Source: Clavelina lepadiformis (taxonomy: Eukaryota > Chordata > Ascidiacea > Aplousobranchia > Clavelinidae). From it: a stretch of DNA of 64,000 nt. The translations under genes were made by a program, and so were the position numbers. Where the stretch lies: positions 13,642,501-13,706,500 of the forward strand of contig NC_135247.1 of assembly GCF_947623445.1 (NCBI RefSeq), written 5' to 3'. Below, in pieces: positions 1 through 14,000 of the stretch. The notes beneath the pieces were generated by a model. The model was not told where the DNA came from. It searched no databases and was given only the letters and a program-made list of their open reading frames with translations. The stretch's first letter is position 1, and each line of letters begins with the position of its first letter.

Positions 1-66
1 CCGAACACCCCGCTAAACCGACATTTTTTAACGAAACGAAGTGGTCCGGATTAACGAGGTCTCACT
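1..66. mobile_element. Right end of a pogo-like element (fragment)
   Basis: The window opens inside a sequence ending in GGATTAACGAGGTCTCACTG followed by TA. This resembles the terminus of the complete TA-flanked element at 47787-48075, which ends in TAATCGAGGAAGCACTG followed by TA. The left end lies outside the window, so this is only a fragment assigned by end similarity. Confidence 0.35.
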
Positions 67-3000
67 GTATATTAAAATCTTTATGGTATATTACAAATAC
101 AGATCGATGACGGAATTTTAAATCCTGTTACCGCTGCAACTCTGAAGAACTCAACTCCGGCTCCTGTAAATCTAAACTCTTCATATGTATTTGTAAGGTT
201 GGCTGGTAGCGAAACGATTAACCTTGGAAGGTAAAGCCAGCTGAACTTTTTCATTTGGCGTTCACCACTTGGGGCGTGTCACAAAATCACTTCAAACAAA
301 CCTCGAAATGACAAAAACTAGCGAAATATGCATTATTTGGCAACAAAACATCTTAAATCAAAAAATAAATGGCTTATTTTACCAGTTTATCTTTTAATTC
401 TATACAAATACGTACTTCGCACTTTATTTTCAGTGCGTTGCTAAATGAATTGCTCATTAAATAAGATTGTGAAACTAAAATACAAAATTTTAAAATTTTT
501 TGGTAAAAATGCAACACATAGTCAATTCCCAGCTGCGCTATTGTTGTAATACACTAAAGCAAAATATGAGGGACGCTTGCTCCTGTTCAGTGATCAGTTA
601 ATGGCGTTACAATAAAAAATACAAATTATATTGTGTATTTTTCACCATTAAATGTGCGGAGCGAAAGCTAGGATGCTATTAACCGTTGTAGTTATAACAC
701 AATAAAACACTGGGTGTCAATCAGAAATTGCACAAAGGCGAACTTGGTGTAACCAAAACGTACTACGTAACAGTGGTATCTAGCAATTTTTGTAACAGTA
801 CCAAGAAATCTTTGGTGTAGTTGAGGCTCGAATGATGAGGAATCATCGCCAAATCTTTTCTCATTCCAAGGATAAAGGTTGTTATACCACACCATATACG
901 AAATCTGCATACCAAGTTACACTATACAATACCAATAAAAGCACTTCCTTATCTTGCACAAAATAAACACTTATCATATGTATTATACTATAATTAAATA
1001 CACACTATACAACTAAATAGGCGACTTACTATATATTAATTTTGAAAGTCATTAATTTTACTGTTTGTTTTTTTTTTATTGAATCTAAAGATTTTTAGTT
1101 ATTTCACTCACGGCTTCTCCTGTGTGACATTCGATAAAAAGTAGGCTACTGAGTATTAGTTATAAAAACATAAAAAAGAAGTATTGCAAAATTTGTGTTC
1201 AATTAACCTGAATATTAAAATTTTCACGTGCTGCATTTTTTCGAACGTAAGTCTTCCTTTATTATAGCACTATGCCGCCAACAACGACAGACAACGAAAA
1301 ATAGACCGAAGTTAATTGCAGCTTAGTAAATAAAGGTCCTTCATTTAATACTTTCAAAGCAGTAAGAAATCATTTTTTAGCTTATGTAATTAAACTATTT
1401 CCTGTTAAAAAAACTTTAATTGCTTCGTATAAAAGTATCAATAGAACCAGGACCAAAGTTCACGTAATATTAAGACTACTCTTTAACAAAAAATAATTAG
1501 CATAATGACAAATGGAAATTTTGCAGCGAAACATTATCGCGTAATAGTCATACAGACTGATATTGCCTACCGGTTAATAAGGTTAACTGCTATACTGAGG
1601 GAAGAGTATACCGGTATGAACCCAAACTTGACTGCAGGTATGGAGGAAACTAGACTATACGCGAATACCACTCGTGTGCATGGTTTGGGAGTGAACGATA
1701 TTGGCACTGACGAACCCGAGCATAATATTAGGCTACATATAAGTTTGTTTAACTTTATTAAAAAATGACGACAACATATGTTATTAATTATTATAAAAGT
1801 GCGGTGCGGCATTTCTTGAAATAAAACCTTTCTATATCAAATAAATGTGGTTTCTCTGTATAACTTATATAAAAATATATAAAAAATAGAAACAGTTTTC
1901 AATAAATTAAGATAAATCCAAATAAGTTGGAATTAATTTACATCAATCCAAATACTGTTTATAATAATTGAAATAAATTCAAGCATCCAAATTCAAAGAA
2001 AATTGCACCAGTTTGTTTAAATTTATAATATACAGTATGAACACTCAATAATCGGTAATTGACCTTACTGGTATAATTTGGCCGATCAACTGGTGTGCTT
2101 TTTTGCAGAATAATGAGTTTAAATGTGATCTCTACTAAATTTGTCATTGCATAAAAAGTCTAAATATTTTCATTATAAACTGGCAAAATTAAATGTCTGA
2201 GATAATTTCGGCTTTGGCCAATTTTGTGTGATCGATGAATCGACATCGACCAAAACCCTAACACCGACGTTGAACTGTTCGTGGACTTGCTACCATTAGG
2301 AAAGAGACATGGCGGACTAGCACTCACACTGTTTTTGTGATAAGTGTGCCGCAATTTTTTTAATTTTCTTAGTGTGTCGCGAGCTGAGAAAGTTTGAGAA
2401 CCCCCGACTTACAGCGTTCTAGAAACGGTGCGTTTCTTATATGATGAGATTTTTAAACTTTACGTTTGCAATACCTTTTAATTGTAGAGACAAGCTTGTC
2501 GATATTACCAGCAATTACATGCCAATTATAATAACACTAATACTAAACTGTAGTTTTTTGCTGGGACTGGGTCACGATAATATGCATGGTTTTTCACATA
2601 CCATTGACAGAAAATTAGCGAAACAGTAAACAATCAGCTTGTGTGAAAATTAGCATGATTTTCCGTGCCTTTAGACCAGGAGAGAGAAATTAACAAGAGC
2701 AGTACATAACACAAAAAGCGACGGAAATTTCAAACGTATAGATGTCAAATCTGAGGAAGCACCCTCTCTGATCAAACTATCAACTAATCAAACCTCTCTA
2801 ATCAAACGATTGTTGCTCGCAAAGAAATGTGACAATGTGATATCTCTATATTCGGAAGTCAACTGACATAATGGCCGTAATTAATAGCCTATAATAGCAA
2901 ATTCAGCACTCATGAACAATTTCAAACGATAAGGGTGCAGCGATTTCTGGTTAGTAGGTCACGTGTTTGCGTTAATAAACTCCACTTGACCTGATATCCA

Positions 3001-3752
3001 TGAAAGTGCCGAATATGCTAGACTGCTAGAGTTTTGCGATTTTCATGGTTTTGTTGAACTTTTTACGTAATGTTTTAAAAACTCTATCAGACCAATGATA
3101 CTATCATTGTATCATAATAGTATCATTAGTCGAACAATCAGAGGCCAGCATGACCGGTGGTATTTTTGAGTGCGAAGATAGTCCCTAGTAAACAGCTGTT
3201 AAAAACTACCAGGTCACATTGATGGGTTAGGCTAAAATTTAATCAAAAATTGCTGAATTTTGACTTTTTGGTCTTGAGTTTAACATTCTGTTGCAAGAGT
3301 TGGATATATGTAATTTTACTAGGATTTCATAAAGTAATCGCCTGGATCATAATAAATTGACATGCAAAATTTCAAGGAGCCCCATGCGAGATTTTTCGAG
3401 TAATTGCATTTTTAATAATTTCACTTTATTATAAAACAAACAAAGAAATTAGGCCCTTGGGTTTTGTACAAGGGTATACGGTGCCTAAGGGGCTACGTGT
3501 CCTTCTTTGCCAACACTAATTACAGCCAACCAGTGTGATAAAAACTCAAACTAGAACGTTTATTCGATCTACAGAAACATAACATATTCTGTGACATTGT
3601 GTCAGCACAAGCATTTATATAGAACGCCAAATGATAATGGATTATATATGAGGAATGCGCCAAAAAATTCGAAAATGGAAATAAAAAAGTGAAAAAATGG
3701 TAAAAAAATAAAATTGGATATTGATAGTGCCAAGTGGCGCAAAAGTTACAAA
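67..3752. other. Intergenic, no supported gene
   Basis: AT-rich sequence with only short random open frames and no run of codons bounded by good splice sites. The piece near 2290-2405 ends in GAAAGTTTGAGAACCCC, similar to many hAT element termini, so a decayed hAT copy may lie here. I see no RNA gene or promoter I can defend. Confidence 0.5.
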
Positions 3753-3760
3753 GGCATGAA

Positions 3761-3934
3761 CATAGGCGTAGCCATGGGGGAGAAGGGGCCATGCCCCCCA
3801 AATATTCAAATTTTGGATTCCGAAGTTGAGCTTTTTGTTGAAAATATAGTAAGATTTGTATATGTATTGTATTGTTCCCTTGAAATCATCAAATATTTGC
3901 CACTCACCAATTTTTTTTTCTGGCAACGCCACTG
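3761..3934. mobile_element. Short non-autonomous hAT-like MITE
   Basis: Imperfect terminal inverted repeats: the left end reads CATAGGCGTAGCCATGG and the right end reads CTGGCAACGCCACTG. The flanks are GGCATGAA (3753-3760) and GGCATTAA (3935-3942), seven of eight matching, as expected for an 8-bp hAT target duplication. It is 174 bp long with no coding capacity. The assignment rests on end sequence plus the near-perfect duplication. Confidence 0.55.
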
Positions 3935-3942
3935 GGCATTAA

Positions 3943-5004
3943 GATTTTTTTTAAATAAAGCAGTCATCTGAAAAGCGGTTCATGAAAATTTCGTGGCTCA
4001 AGATAATGAATTACCGTTGTCCAATCTATCGTGCCAAAACAAAGCACTTGTTCTGCCCAAATGAACGAATTTTTGTGTTTGTCATGTCCTAGAAAAAATG
4101 TTTTGCAGCATCCGCCATCTAATACCGAAAGGTTTATTAGTAATCAATTGTCCCCAGAACCAACAAAGCTTGATGGAATATTTCTGTTGTTACACGTATC
4201 AACTTTAATGTTTAATCTTTTACTGGAAAAGGCGTGTTTGAACAATAATTCCTCAGATAAGAAAGGAATTTCCATAGCCAGCTCAGAAGGTTTTAACTGT
4301 GCTTTATTTGTTAGATTTCTATGATTGTTACCATGATAACTGAAGCTGAACTCAATGCTGAACTTCATTAGAACATTGGATAAATGGACCGGAATAACAG
4401 AAAGTGACCAGGCCAGTAGGCTAGGCTACTTCAGAACTCCCTGGGCTACTTCATAATATTGTTTTAAATCGACATAAACAAATACGATTAAAACCCTCAA
4501 TAAGCAGTTGTCAACAACAACGAGCTTAACCAATTCCACCGTGTTTAATACTGTTTCATAAGTCAAAAGAGTAGACTACCGGTAAGTGGCTAACCCTGAT
4601 GGAAAGCGTGGTACCTGCATACACGAGATTCTTCCCTCTACAAGCCAAATTTTCTTATCTTCACGTCGATTTATAATGAATGTAATCAAAGAAAAAGTGG
4701 TTGTTTGTATGACAGGTTCAGAATTTATAATAGCTAAACATAGAATTAGCTATTCTGCGCATGCTAAAATTTGCTTCTAGGTACGCACGATTTCAGATCA
4801 AAAATACTTTGGTCTTGCACCTTTTCTCCCACCTACAATAGGATGCAAGAAGATCAGCGACTTTGTTGTAGTATTGATGCTGTATATAATCTGCAACATT
4901 GTTATTGTGTTGGTACTAATACCAGCTATTTTTTACATTGCATTTATATAGATTTTTCAATTTAATAGAATAATAATTACAACTGATTACAACTCAACAG
5001 CAAA
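3943..5004. other. Intergenic, upstream of the 15-exon gene
   Basis: No gene is supported. The 5' UTR and promoter of the gene starting at 5005 presumably lie here, but I see no convincing TATA or other core element. Open frames at 4031-4324 and 4586-4965 lack family resemblance or splice support. Confidence 0.45.
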
Positions 5005-8000
5005 ATGACTTCAAAACCAACTTTAAATAGATTTTCAGCAAACTGTGGTTTACAGATTTGCTCCCACCCTGCATGCTGGGAAAATTTAAGGAAGCTGTCA
5101 AAAAAGTTTGCTGACTTTGAAGAAAGCATGGTGGAGGATACTAGGTATTGGTACTAAACTTTGGAAGAACATGTGCAATTGAAAGGAAATATAATTAATC
5201 GCTGATACTGAAATTTGTAAACTTTTTTTCACTTAGTGGTAATCTTTGGTGTAGTTTTGTAATAATGCTTCCCAAATATATAGGTTGTGAATGACAAGCA
5301 GTTATTTATATGATTATATCTTTTATAGAACACAGCATTCATTTGATGAATCTGCTTATAAGATTGGTGAGTTTGAGCACAAAAAACAGTTGAAATTTGT
5401 CATATACCAATACTAATTCATTAACTTAATTATTATTTTTGACAATACATGAAAAGTATATAGCATTAACTAACTATCAGGTTGTAAAGAGATATGTGAA
5501 TTTTCTTCTGCAGTGTGCAAATTCTAATTAAGCACGTACCTTATAGAATAATTAACTGCGGTAATCTAGGAATATTGTAGAATACTTATCTGAATGCAGA
5601 GTTTCCAAGCCTATTGCTGAAAAGCATTTAATCAAAGAAATGATGCCATAAAATTGCAGTTTAAATGCGCAATTATAGTGCTATTCTTTCTTATCCAGTT
5701 ACGATATATGGCTAAATTATTAATTAATAACACGAGGTAGCGCAGAAGCTTACATGACTTTAGGGGCCATGTAAATGTTAGGGATCATGCTTAAACTTGT
5801 TATTTTCTTGATAAATCAATCTAAATTAACTGAAACTTCTCAAAACTATGTAACTGCCTTTTTGGTCGATCATACAAAAACTTTTGTTTTGTTGTTGATT
5901 TCTTTGTTATTTTAGAAACAGTATGGTTCTGCCCTATTCTGTTTGTAATATTCGGATTCATTAAAATACCATAAATTGCCGATATACATTTGTAATACTT
6001 GAATTCTTGTTCGATTCAGCACATCCCTAGTAAGTTTGCATACTCTACATTTACTGTAATCAATGACAATGATTGACCGTGCCAATCAAAGCAGATAGTT
6101 ACAAATAGAATAGGGCAAATAAGCAAATAAACTTGGGTTCGAGCAGTCAGAAGCAAAACTCAGACTTTTATCTTTTGATATTCAGTTAGTTATGGACTTG
6201 GTATTCTATAATGTGCATCCCTGATTGCAAAACAATGTCCAAATTGAAGTTATAATCATTTTAAAAACTTACAGATGGATTGTCATATCTATCCATAGTC
6301 AACTTACTAGATGATTATGGTTGTGATGCTGATGATCAATTTTCCCCACCGTTTGTTGATAGGGAAAGCAATGGCATTGCCCGAAGAACTTTGAAGGATG
6401 TTAGACACAAGGATGCCAGTTTAATTACCCGATTGAATCTTCAAGATTTAACTCAGTAATCTTTTTAGAATTACCGGTATATATACAGTAGTTTGGGGAA
6501 ATATTGTCGTAGCTTTATGACAGAGTTCGATATAGGCTAAGTTCGCCACTGTAATTTGCACTGTAAGTCTTTTGCCTAAAAGGAAACACCACTCATTGTA
6601 ATATTTGATTCATTTATGGGTTAATATTAATATGTGTTGAGAAGCCATGGCTCCTTCTAATACTATTATTTCTATGGAGCATGAAGTTTGTGTGAAATAG
6701 TTTTATGTTAAACTGAAGGGCAAGTACAAAAACAAGTTGGCCTTAAATCAAAGAGTAGTTGTCAGCAAATATCCCGGTGAAAGGATTTTTAATAATATGT
6801 AGTGGTTAAACAGATAATGCCATAAATAAGTGGCAAAAAATCAAATGTATTTAATTATGACGAAGGTGGTGGTTCTTATTACGTCACAATAAAAAACAAT
6901 AGAGATGACAACTCAGGTATTTGGATCAAGTATGAATAGAATGTGTGAGAGACAAGTAAAATGTAACTATAGTAGTTATATTGTACTTAATTGTATAACA
7001 GGAACACTTTGCGTTAAATAAGACTAAACTAGCTTACAGTCGGTGTATTGGTACTGGTTTACCAGATGCTAACCTACAGTACAGTTCAGTCTTGGCTGTT
7101 GGCTCTAGCCTAGTTTGGTATCAGTACTACGGTAAGAAGAAAAATGCTTTACCAGTTTATATTCTGTCATCTGTGACATTCCTATGTCAAAAATAAACAT
7201 TACCTGCTTCTAATCACGTATCTATGAAGACGTGATCCACCCAAAACTCGTTAGCTGGCCTACCATATCTAATTTACAAAACCCAATCATCAGGCAAATC
7301 GATTTTATACTGTATCATCATAACAACTATCCTCTTTGTCATAATAGGATGCCAAATTTGTGATACAATTTTGACAATAACTACTTAACCACTACATATT
7401 ATTAAAAATCTTAACTCAAATATGTTTACTTCAACTACTTTTTGATTTAAGGCCAACTTGTGTTTTGACTTGCCCCTCACATTACTGTAAATTGTTTGAT
7501 GGCATATCTAACAAACATTTGTGTTCCAAAATGAAAAAAAATTCTTTTTGCATACCAAAGAGAGACTGCAAGTGGAATCACTCCAGCACCCGCAAATACT
7601 CCTCTTCAAAGCTCACATGGATTCGGAGATGGTGCAATGCCTTCGGATATCCAGAATGTTTATAACTCTAGAAAGAATGTTGTCGGTCGTGTTGTTCAGG
7701 GAGAACCGCATTGTTCCAAAATTAGCATGTCTCTTTTCCATTGTGCGAAGCCAAGGAAGTGTTATGTTTGGCAGACTTCTAAAAAACAATTTAACATAAG
7801 CAAGACCAGGTATTGTCAATTTTTTAAGACCAAATTAAATGATGTTTTCATAGCCAACAACAAGGGTTTATTTGTGTGACCACAGCTGTCTTCAAGCACT
7901 TTAAAATTCTTCAGTTTGCTATAAGCAGTAAATAGCCATAGGATTACAAATTTATTTTGAGAAACGCAAGGAACGTTTTTAGGAAGTATTTAGTTTGCTT

Positions 8001-11000
8001 GTTTAGAGATCCAAGCACAGTCTCCCAAGTTATACTACCCGTAGATTCACTTCCATCACATTCTAAGCCTACCTCATGGAGCAGTGTTCGAGGACGGAAG
8101 TCAATTAAATCCATGCCTGGAAGTCAAGAAGTAGTAAGGTAAGCCTCCTGTTATTATTACTGTATTTTTTCTAGGCTGATGAAACTCACCCTTATGGGTC
8201 GGTGAAACGTTGGCAAAATTAAAAAATAATTCAAACACCAGAAAAGCAGCCTTTGTTATTGAGATTATGCCTAGTCGTAAACATAGTGAGCTTGCCATAG
8301 ATTATAATCTGCATTTTTCCTTTTTTACAATCAATTTCTTACAAAATTACTGTAAAGCATATGCAACTTGATATGTGTAATAGTACATTTTTGCATAGTA
8401 CCCTAATTTTATCTTTATCAAAGCATACTGTCCTCTTCTGCTATAAATCTGGTCATGTCATCCTGTTTACATATAAGTTTGTGAAATAACATTCTAATCA
8501 AACTCGTGCTATAATTGTAATCAGTTCCTTACATTTAATGTTTATTTAACATTAATAATTTTAACAATGGGTCTTTTTTCTCAATTATGGTACACTGGCG
8601 CACACTTATGCTACAGCATGTAGTTTAGTGGTTTGTGTTGTTTTTTTTTTGCAGGAGACAGATGGATCTGATGATGTCTGGTAATGTTAAAGAGAGTATA
8701 GAAGCTAAACCAGCAAAACAACCCCAAACATCAATTCCATACAAAGTCAAACACCTTAGACATGTCCCAGTTGGTAAAATCTGTAGGAGCAAATGCAGTT
8801 TGGTCATAACTATGATTAACCATGTCTTCACCTTTATAGCAAACTAGAGAGGATTGTGAGAAATGTACTTAGTTCTACAGTCTGTAGACCTGGTAAAGTA
8901 TTATATCGAGGTGCACCGAAGTTTCGGCAAGTTAGTTATAATTACTGAATTTTTTTTTTGCCAAATGGATTTTCAGATTTGGCCGCAAATCAAATATTTG
9001 ATTAAGTATGTCATTTACACACCTTTCTCAATGCAAGTTACAATTAGTTCAGTTAATATATCGTATTTTTCTATTCATACAAGCCACGGTGTATAGGCAC
9101 TGTTTTGCTCAATTTTACGATTCGAATACTTGCAATACTAGGTTGCATGGTCCTGTTAAATTAATTCGGTTTCGGATCGAATCCAAATAAGAAGATTTGG
9201 TACACCCCTGTTATCATATTGTATATTTTTCGCGAATGACTTTGCGAAGCTAAACATATGGTGCTAACCTCATTGTGGACTGGTCAAACAAGAAATACGC
9301 TCACAAAAAATCAATGAATGGGAAAAAAGTCGAAAAACCCTATGTAATACATTGATTTGTTTTATATTTTCACAGATGTGCTCTTGAGAATTCTGAGAGC
9401 AGATTTAAGCAATGGTACTATAACTTCAAAAGAAGCAAGTCTTCTGCTGCAGCGGGTGAATACCACATGAGTTGTGTTAAATCATCTCTCATCAAACTAT
9501 ATGTATGAATATCATTAAGCATGTCTTTGTTTGCAGATGTGGTTATTTTTTTTCAGGTCACAGGTCCAAGAAACGTTCTTCCCCCAATTCGAGCACCGAC
9601 TAGCCAGCAAGCATATTCTCACTCCGCTCCAAACAGAAAGGTTGAGTATAGAGATCTTTTATCAGACTTTTTTTATCAACACAGACTATTCATTCCTTTT
9701 CTCTCATAATGTAGATTAAATCGTCCAGTCTCTTTTATACTTATCATTTTAACTTTCTGCAGAATATTGTTTCCAGTGATTTTCATTTTGGTCTTGCAAA
9801 CGGGGTTAAAAGCCCTTCATTTGTTGATAAGCCACAAAAAAGGTACTATAAGTTATGTTTTTTGAATAATGTTTTGTATAACGTTATGCAAATGATTATT
9901 TTGAAAATCCATTTCTTAATACCTCATGTTTAGTTTCTACAGCCCACCACCTTCAAAACCTTTAGAAGAAAATGAAGGCATAGTTTCACAGAAAGCAAGT
10001 TCCGTGTCCTCGAAGTTTAAAGAATCTAAAACCATCACTCACACAAAGCCTATTCTTAGATCACGCCATAGTGTATCTTCAATGAAAAACAGAAGTATAT
10101 ATATTATCTGAGCATTGTGTCACTGCTTATTTCATGCAGTATAAAACAACGACATTTTTAGGAAGATTTATATGCAGTGCAAGCACTTAAGAAAATTGCA
10201 TTTTTGTAACTTATTTCCTTCAAGTATTTAAATTAAAATTGCATCTAATTTTCAGCTCATCTCTCAAATATAACAGTAAGTAATACAGACACTAGTGCAA
10301 ATGTTTCATCTCCACCAAGACCATTTCACTACATGCGCCAGGCTCAAGATCTCAGTTTATGTATGTTTGTGAAAAATATTTAAAGTTATCCTTTAGACAT
10401 GTAATTGTGTTCGTATGGATATAGTTCACGTCATGAGAATTCGTATAGGTCCATTACCAACACCACCACCACCAAGTCCATCAACTGAAAGAGATTCTGA
10501 ATACAATCTGATTTTGGGTGGATCAACTGTACTTGCCCATGCATCTCGAATTCCATCCTTATCTACGAACAGTCATTCATCAGAAAATCCTTCCATTCCT
10601 GACAGGTAATACCTTGGTCTACAAGCTATATCACTACCATGTTATGTTTTGGATTGTAAGCTCTATCACTGCCTGGCGATGCGTTGGAAGTATGTTTTAT
10701 TCATGAACGGCCATAGTTACTAATAGTAGTTAAATACTTTCTAGTTTCCTTTTTCGAGTGTTACAATTACAGTATTGTGTTGAACTGGTTTGCAAAGATT
10801 TTTGAATGGCACAAACATTGGTTGAGAAATACTAACTTGAATGCTGTTGTCTCTTCCCAATTACCCGCAATGTTTTTTGCTCACCTTGACAGTTTTAAAT
10901 TAAGTTGATAAAATTGAGTTACAAATATTAACTGACATAAATAATTGTATTTAATTTATTACCAGATGCAGAGATACAACTGCTCAGACACATTCAACAG

Positions 11001-14000
11001 ACCCACCGTTCAGTTCTCGCAAACCTAGCAGTACTGTGCAGGTACAACCAAGATTTGAAAACTTTTATATGAGCTGAAATGTAATTTCTGTGGATAATTC
11101 TAAACCAACGTGAAGTTGCTTACTTACTGCTTTATCATGTATTCACAGACATACTGGGCTTGAACCTGTTTCAATCTTATGATTAGTTTTTTACTACTGT
11201 TTATTATTCATAATTGAGTGAGACTGTAGACCTTCCTGCAAAATGGCGTAACACAAAAATATGGAATAAGTAAACATTTAAGAAGTAAATTAACTTCTCC
11301 TTGGTTAATTGAATTATTGATTCTACTCTGACCGTCGTGGTGAGCGGATATGCTTTTATTGCTGCTCTACTGTTAGTAAGATTTCAGCTTGAATTTTGGC
11401 AGCTCGTGCTAAAGTTTTATACATACAGTTGCAATCCTAGTCTGTTTTTCCTTACCTTCTTATAACTGATTGCCGGTTACAAGAAAGGTGCATAGATTTT
11501 TAAAAATGTACTCATTACTCATGCAGTGATTTGTGTTAATTTTAATTTTCAATGCCGGAACATAAATTGTCCTTTCAAGCCTGGACCGCGGTAAAGCTGC
11601 TTAGCATTAATGCCTTACCGGCCACGAGTTGTGGTACGAGAGCAGGCGCTTGAAAGCTTCGGGCCATTCCTGTGCGCGTTTCCTGTCAACAACAGTTTCC
11701 TTCTTTGTCGTTACGCGATTGCCTGTGTACTAATCTAGTTTTCGGGGCCACTGAGGATTCCTGTTCATATTAATCAAAGGCAAAAACGTTTACTGTCTGC
11801 ACCACGTTCTAAGAAATTACAATCATATACATCATGTTATCTTATTCTAGTTAGTGCCAAGGTGGAATTACCATCATTTAAAACCTGGTCGTCAAGTAGT
11901 TTGTTAACTATGGTTGTGCTGAACTGTCACTTGATGGCTAAAAAAACTTTAACCATTGCTGATTTTTTTTTGACAAGAGATTTGGACGTTATGACTTTGA
12001 CCGAAACCTTGCTTGGTACAAACAATGATTCACAAAATTTAGATGAAATGATTTGACGGGATACAAAATTACATGTACCTCACCCCTCTGGTTGCTGTGG
12101 TTTTGCAATTTAACAGTAACCTGAAAATCGCAGCAATTAGAAACCTACTTATTGGCAATTGAATGAATATTGCGCACATCTGTGTTAAGCGTTGACGTGT
12201 ATGTGATTTATCGCCCCTCTTTTGATAGCGAATGGTCTTATCCTCTCCATTTTTTTTGGTGAATGGTCTGGACTTCTTGATACATTGATGTTGGACTCGC
12301 ATGAAATCATTTTAACATCAGTGTCCCTACCAGCCTTGGTGCGAAGAGATTTGTTATCCTACTCGAGGTACATGACCTCAACCAGCACGTAAGTGCTCCA
12401 ACTCACTCATCAGGTCATGCCTTGGGTCTTGTAATCATATGAGATCTTTCTTTGTTATTCCACGGTGTAGTTTCTGTCAGTGACCCAGGCCTGGCGTTCT
12501 AGGCCCATGTAGTCTCTATTGGAGTCGTTTACTACCCTTTGTCACACGACAAACAACAAACATGCTCGATTGATCAATAAAGTTGTTACCATTACATCTT
12601 GCATGGTTTAAAAAAGAATTGCGGCTTGCCAGAAATTTGAGGAGGAAACTTGAATGACCCTGACGCAGATTGAGCTTTATGGTTCATAATGCAATGTACA
12701 AAGATCAATGCAGAGATGTTGGCAAATTAATTTGAGTCGCTAAAAGGAACTTCTATGATAAGATGCTGAATAACAACTCACTCCATCAAAAGGAAATTTT
12801 CACAGTTGGACACCGGCTGATGGGATACAAATATAGATGTGCTGATGATTGTTTACCTGACTTGAATGTGGCAGAGTCATTCAGTAATTATTTTTCTATG
12901 AAGATTGCCAAACTGAGAGCCGATCTGTTGTCTTCTATCGAGACCTCATATACCAAGGAAGCTATGAAATTTAACACTCCTATATCACGCCAACCATTCC
13001 ACTGAGATAGCACTAATCTGAGTCTTCAACAATATTGCGAAGGCACTCGACAACGGATCGTCCGTCATGCTAGTGATGCTTGTTCTCTCAGCTCTCTGGC
13101 AAAATCCTTGATTGGTTCCACCCGTATTTAATTGATCGAAGTCAGTGGATTTGAGTGGGAAATAACATTTCCCACAAGGGGTACAGCAAGGGTTGGTTCT
13201 GGGTCCTCTGTTATATTCCTTGTACACTCAAGCTATAGGTGATATCTGCCGAAAACGCCAAGTAGGCTATCATTGTTATGATGATGACATCCAGCTCTAT
13301 CTTGTAGTTGTTGACTTCCTGCAAAAGTTAGCACTTATCGAGACTTATCTGGGAACATAAATACTTTTTCATCCAAAGCGCTTCCCTGGAAGAAGGAATT
13401 TAATATCCATGAGTGGAACTTTGTTCAACCTCATTTTGTCTTTAAACCATAAGAGCCTGGGAGTTTTTCTTGATTGCTCATCAAGTCGACAGCTTTGCTA
13501 GATCCTCCTACTTCCACATTAGGATGAAGTGTCGTTATCTTTCAGTGAAATCCTGCAAGACGTTTTTTTATATCATGACTTGACGACTGCGATTCTCTAC
13601 TGTATAGTGATGTCTCGAATGCAATGTTTCCAGAATACCAGTGCACGTTTGATTTGTTGAAGGAAGAAGCACGAGTACATTAATCATGCCCTTGATCCTA
13701 GCCACTGTTTTTAGGAGTCTGGCCGAAGTGGGGCCTGATTATCTCAGTAACCATTTGTGCTTTTATCAGCCAACAAGATTTTTGTCATCACAATCTAAAA
13801 ACTTATTGCGAGTTACATCACGTTGGAACATATAGTGACAAAATGTTTTTGTAGCTGCTGCCATGGCCTGGAATGATGCTGATAACCTGAGCTCTTTTAA
13901 AAAAGCATTAAAATTAAATTTTTTACACTCTGCTTTTGTGTTTTAAATCATATATATTTTGCATGTTACTTGTCGTTTTTTATCTGTTTTCTGTAAGGCA

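Noticed and set aside
3520..3971. Overlapping open frames on both strands as genes
   Set aside because: They lie on and around the short hAT-like MITE and show no coding features.
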